This document shows, piece after piece, positions 63,634-64,000 of a DNA stretch of 64,000 nt. Origin of the DNA: Mesorhizobium sp. LMG 17147 (GTDB taxonomy: Bacteria > Pseudomonadota > Alphaproteobacteria > Rhizobiales > Rhizobiaceae); assembly GCF_024297145.1 (NCBI RefSeq), contig NZ_JANCTC010000006.1, forward strand, positions 248,001 through 312,000, given 5' to 3'. The position numbers and the translations under genes were made by a program. The notes beneath the pieces are model-generated. The model did no database searches. It was not told where the DNA came from and was given only the letters and a program-made list of their open reading frames with translations. How positions within the stretch are numbered: position 1 is the first letter of the stretch; each line of letters opens with the position of its first letter.

Positions 63634-63999
63634 CTACTCTGCCGAGCCCATCTGTTGGGGCGCGGACAGCTGCGCAAAAGTCTGCTGCTGGCCAAGCCAC
63701 GCCAGATAGTCTTCCTGCGTATCGACCATGACCACGCCATGCATCATCGGATGTCCCTGGCCGCAGAGTTCGGCACACAGGACCTGGAAGGTTCCGGTCT
63801 TGGTCGGAGTGAACCAGAAATAGGTGACCGAGCCCGGGATCATGTCCATCTTGGCGCGGAATTCCGGCACGTAGAAATCGTGCAGCACATCGATCGAGCG
63901 GAGCAGCATCTTGACCGGTTTGCCAACCGGGAGGTGCAGGTCGGCCGCTTCCACTACGACATCGTCCTGGCCGTTGGCATCGGTGGCGATGACGCCGAG
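63634..63999 (-). CDS. coxB: cytochrome c oxidase subunit II, C-terminal part (runs off the window)
   Basis: Only the C-terminal ~121 residues are in the window; the gene continues beyond 64000. The CuA site is intact: CAELCGQGHPMMH (Cys-x3-Cys-x3-His-x2-Met). DVLHDFYVPEFRAKMDMIPG and VTYFWFTPTKTGTFQVLC are standard subunit II. It accepts electrons from cytochrome c. Upstream of subunit I with a 90-base gap, on the same strand. Confidence 0.95.
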   Translation of the reverse strand, partial: LGVIATDANGQDDVVVEAADLHLPVGKPVKMLLRSIDVLHDFYVPEFRAKMDMIPGSVTYFWFTPTKTGTFQVLCAELCGQGHPMMHGVVMVDTQEDYLAWLGQQQTFAQLSAPQQMGSAE

Positions 64000-64000
64000 T

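Noticed and set aside
1..64000. CRISPR array or complete transposon
   Set aside because: No regularly spaced direct repeats and no transposase seen; repeats found are inverted palindromes or protein-level repeats.

Overview
The window looks like a chromosomal piece of a Rhizobiales alphaproteobacterium, most plausibly Mesorhizobium or a close relative. The evidence is the mix of genes: ExoR, PopZ, a fused SecDF, the gene runs nagZ-scpA-scpB and tatABC-serS-surE-pcm, paired DUF1127 genes, an alternative cytochrome c oxidase cluster with two subunit III-type proteins, and intergenic palindromic elements of rhizobial type. The genus is inferred from gene content; no marker was searched.

Positions 1-12458 are accessory DNA and appear to be the end of an integrative/conjugative or mobilizable element lying against the 3' end of a tRNA-Asn gene (12459-12533). 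This part holds an XRE regulator with a small membrane protein, a Tat-signal protein, an AlpA-like regulator, a pTi/RSF1010-type relaxase-helicase (TraA), a recognisable oriT, traC, traD, a single-polypeptide Type IIL (MmeI-like) restriction-modification enzyme, a divergently transcribed ABC-type ATPase with an unusual Walker A motif, and an unknown protein. No integrase and no second att copy is visible, so the element would extend off the left edge.

Positions 12459-64000 are core genome. In order: tRNA-Cys; a PIMT-family protein; TolC-family protein; PopZ; ValS; FadL-type porin; IlvD overlapping ExoR; XthA; a VOC protein; ErpA; Dgt; ArgS; a giant acidic SPOR protein; NagZ-ScpA-ScpB; TatABC; SerS-SurE-Pcm; a LysM/degenerate LytM lipoprotein; a DUF815 ATPase; and YajC, a truncated SecD paralog, SecDF, an Mth938-like protein and an NDUFAF6-like protein in one run. 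TrmFO follows, then two DUF1127 genes, a DUF2157/GDYXXLXY membrane pair, tRNA-Leu, trigger factor, cytochrome c, CtaB, DUF2189, YbaK-like deacylase, and the cox cluster (IV, III, III, I and part of II, all on the minus strand).

The most striking non-coding signal is at 51240-51530. Directly downstream of two tandem DUF1127 genes, on their strand, lie two tandem copies of a three-hairpin unit. Each of the six hairpins exposes a CCUCCUCCC (anti-Shine-Dalgarno) loop. This matches the architecture of the CcsR / 'cuckoo' sRNA family known from other alphaproteobacteria. Other points of interest are the truncated SecD paralog, the non-canonical ATPase beside the Type IIL enzyme, the oriT hairpin, a motif shared by the regions upstream of fadL and ilvD-exoR, and three palindromic intergenic elements.
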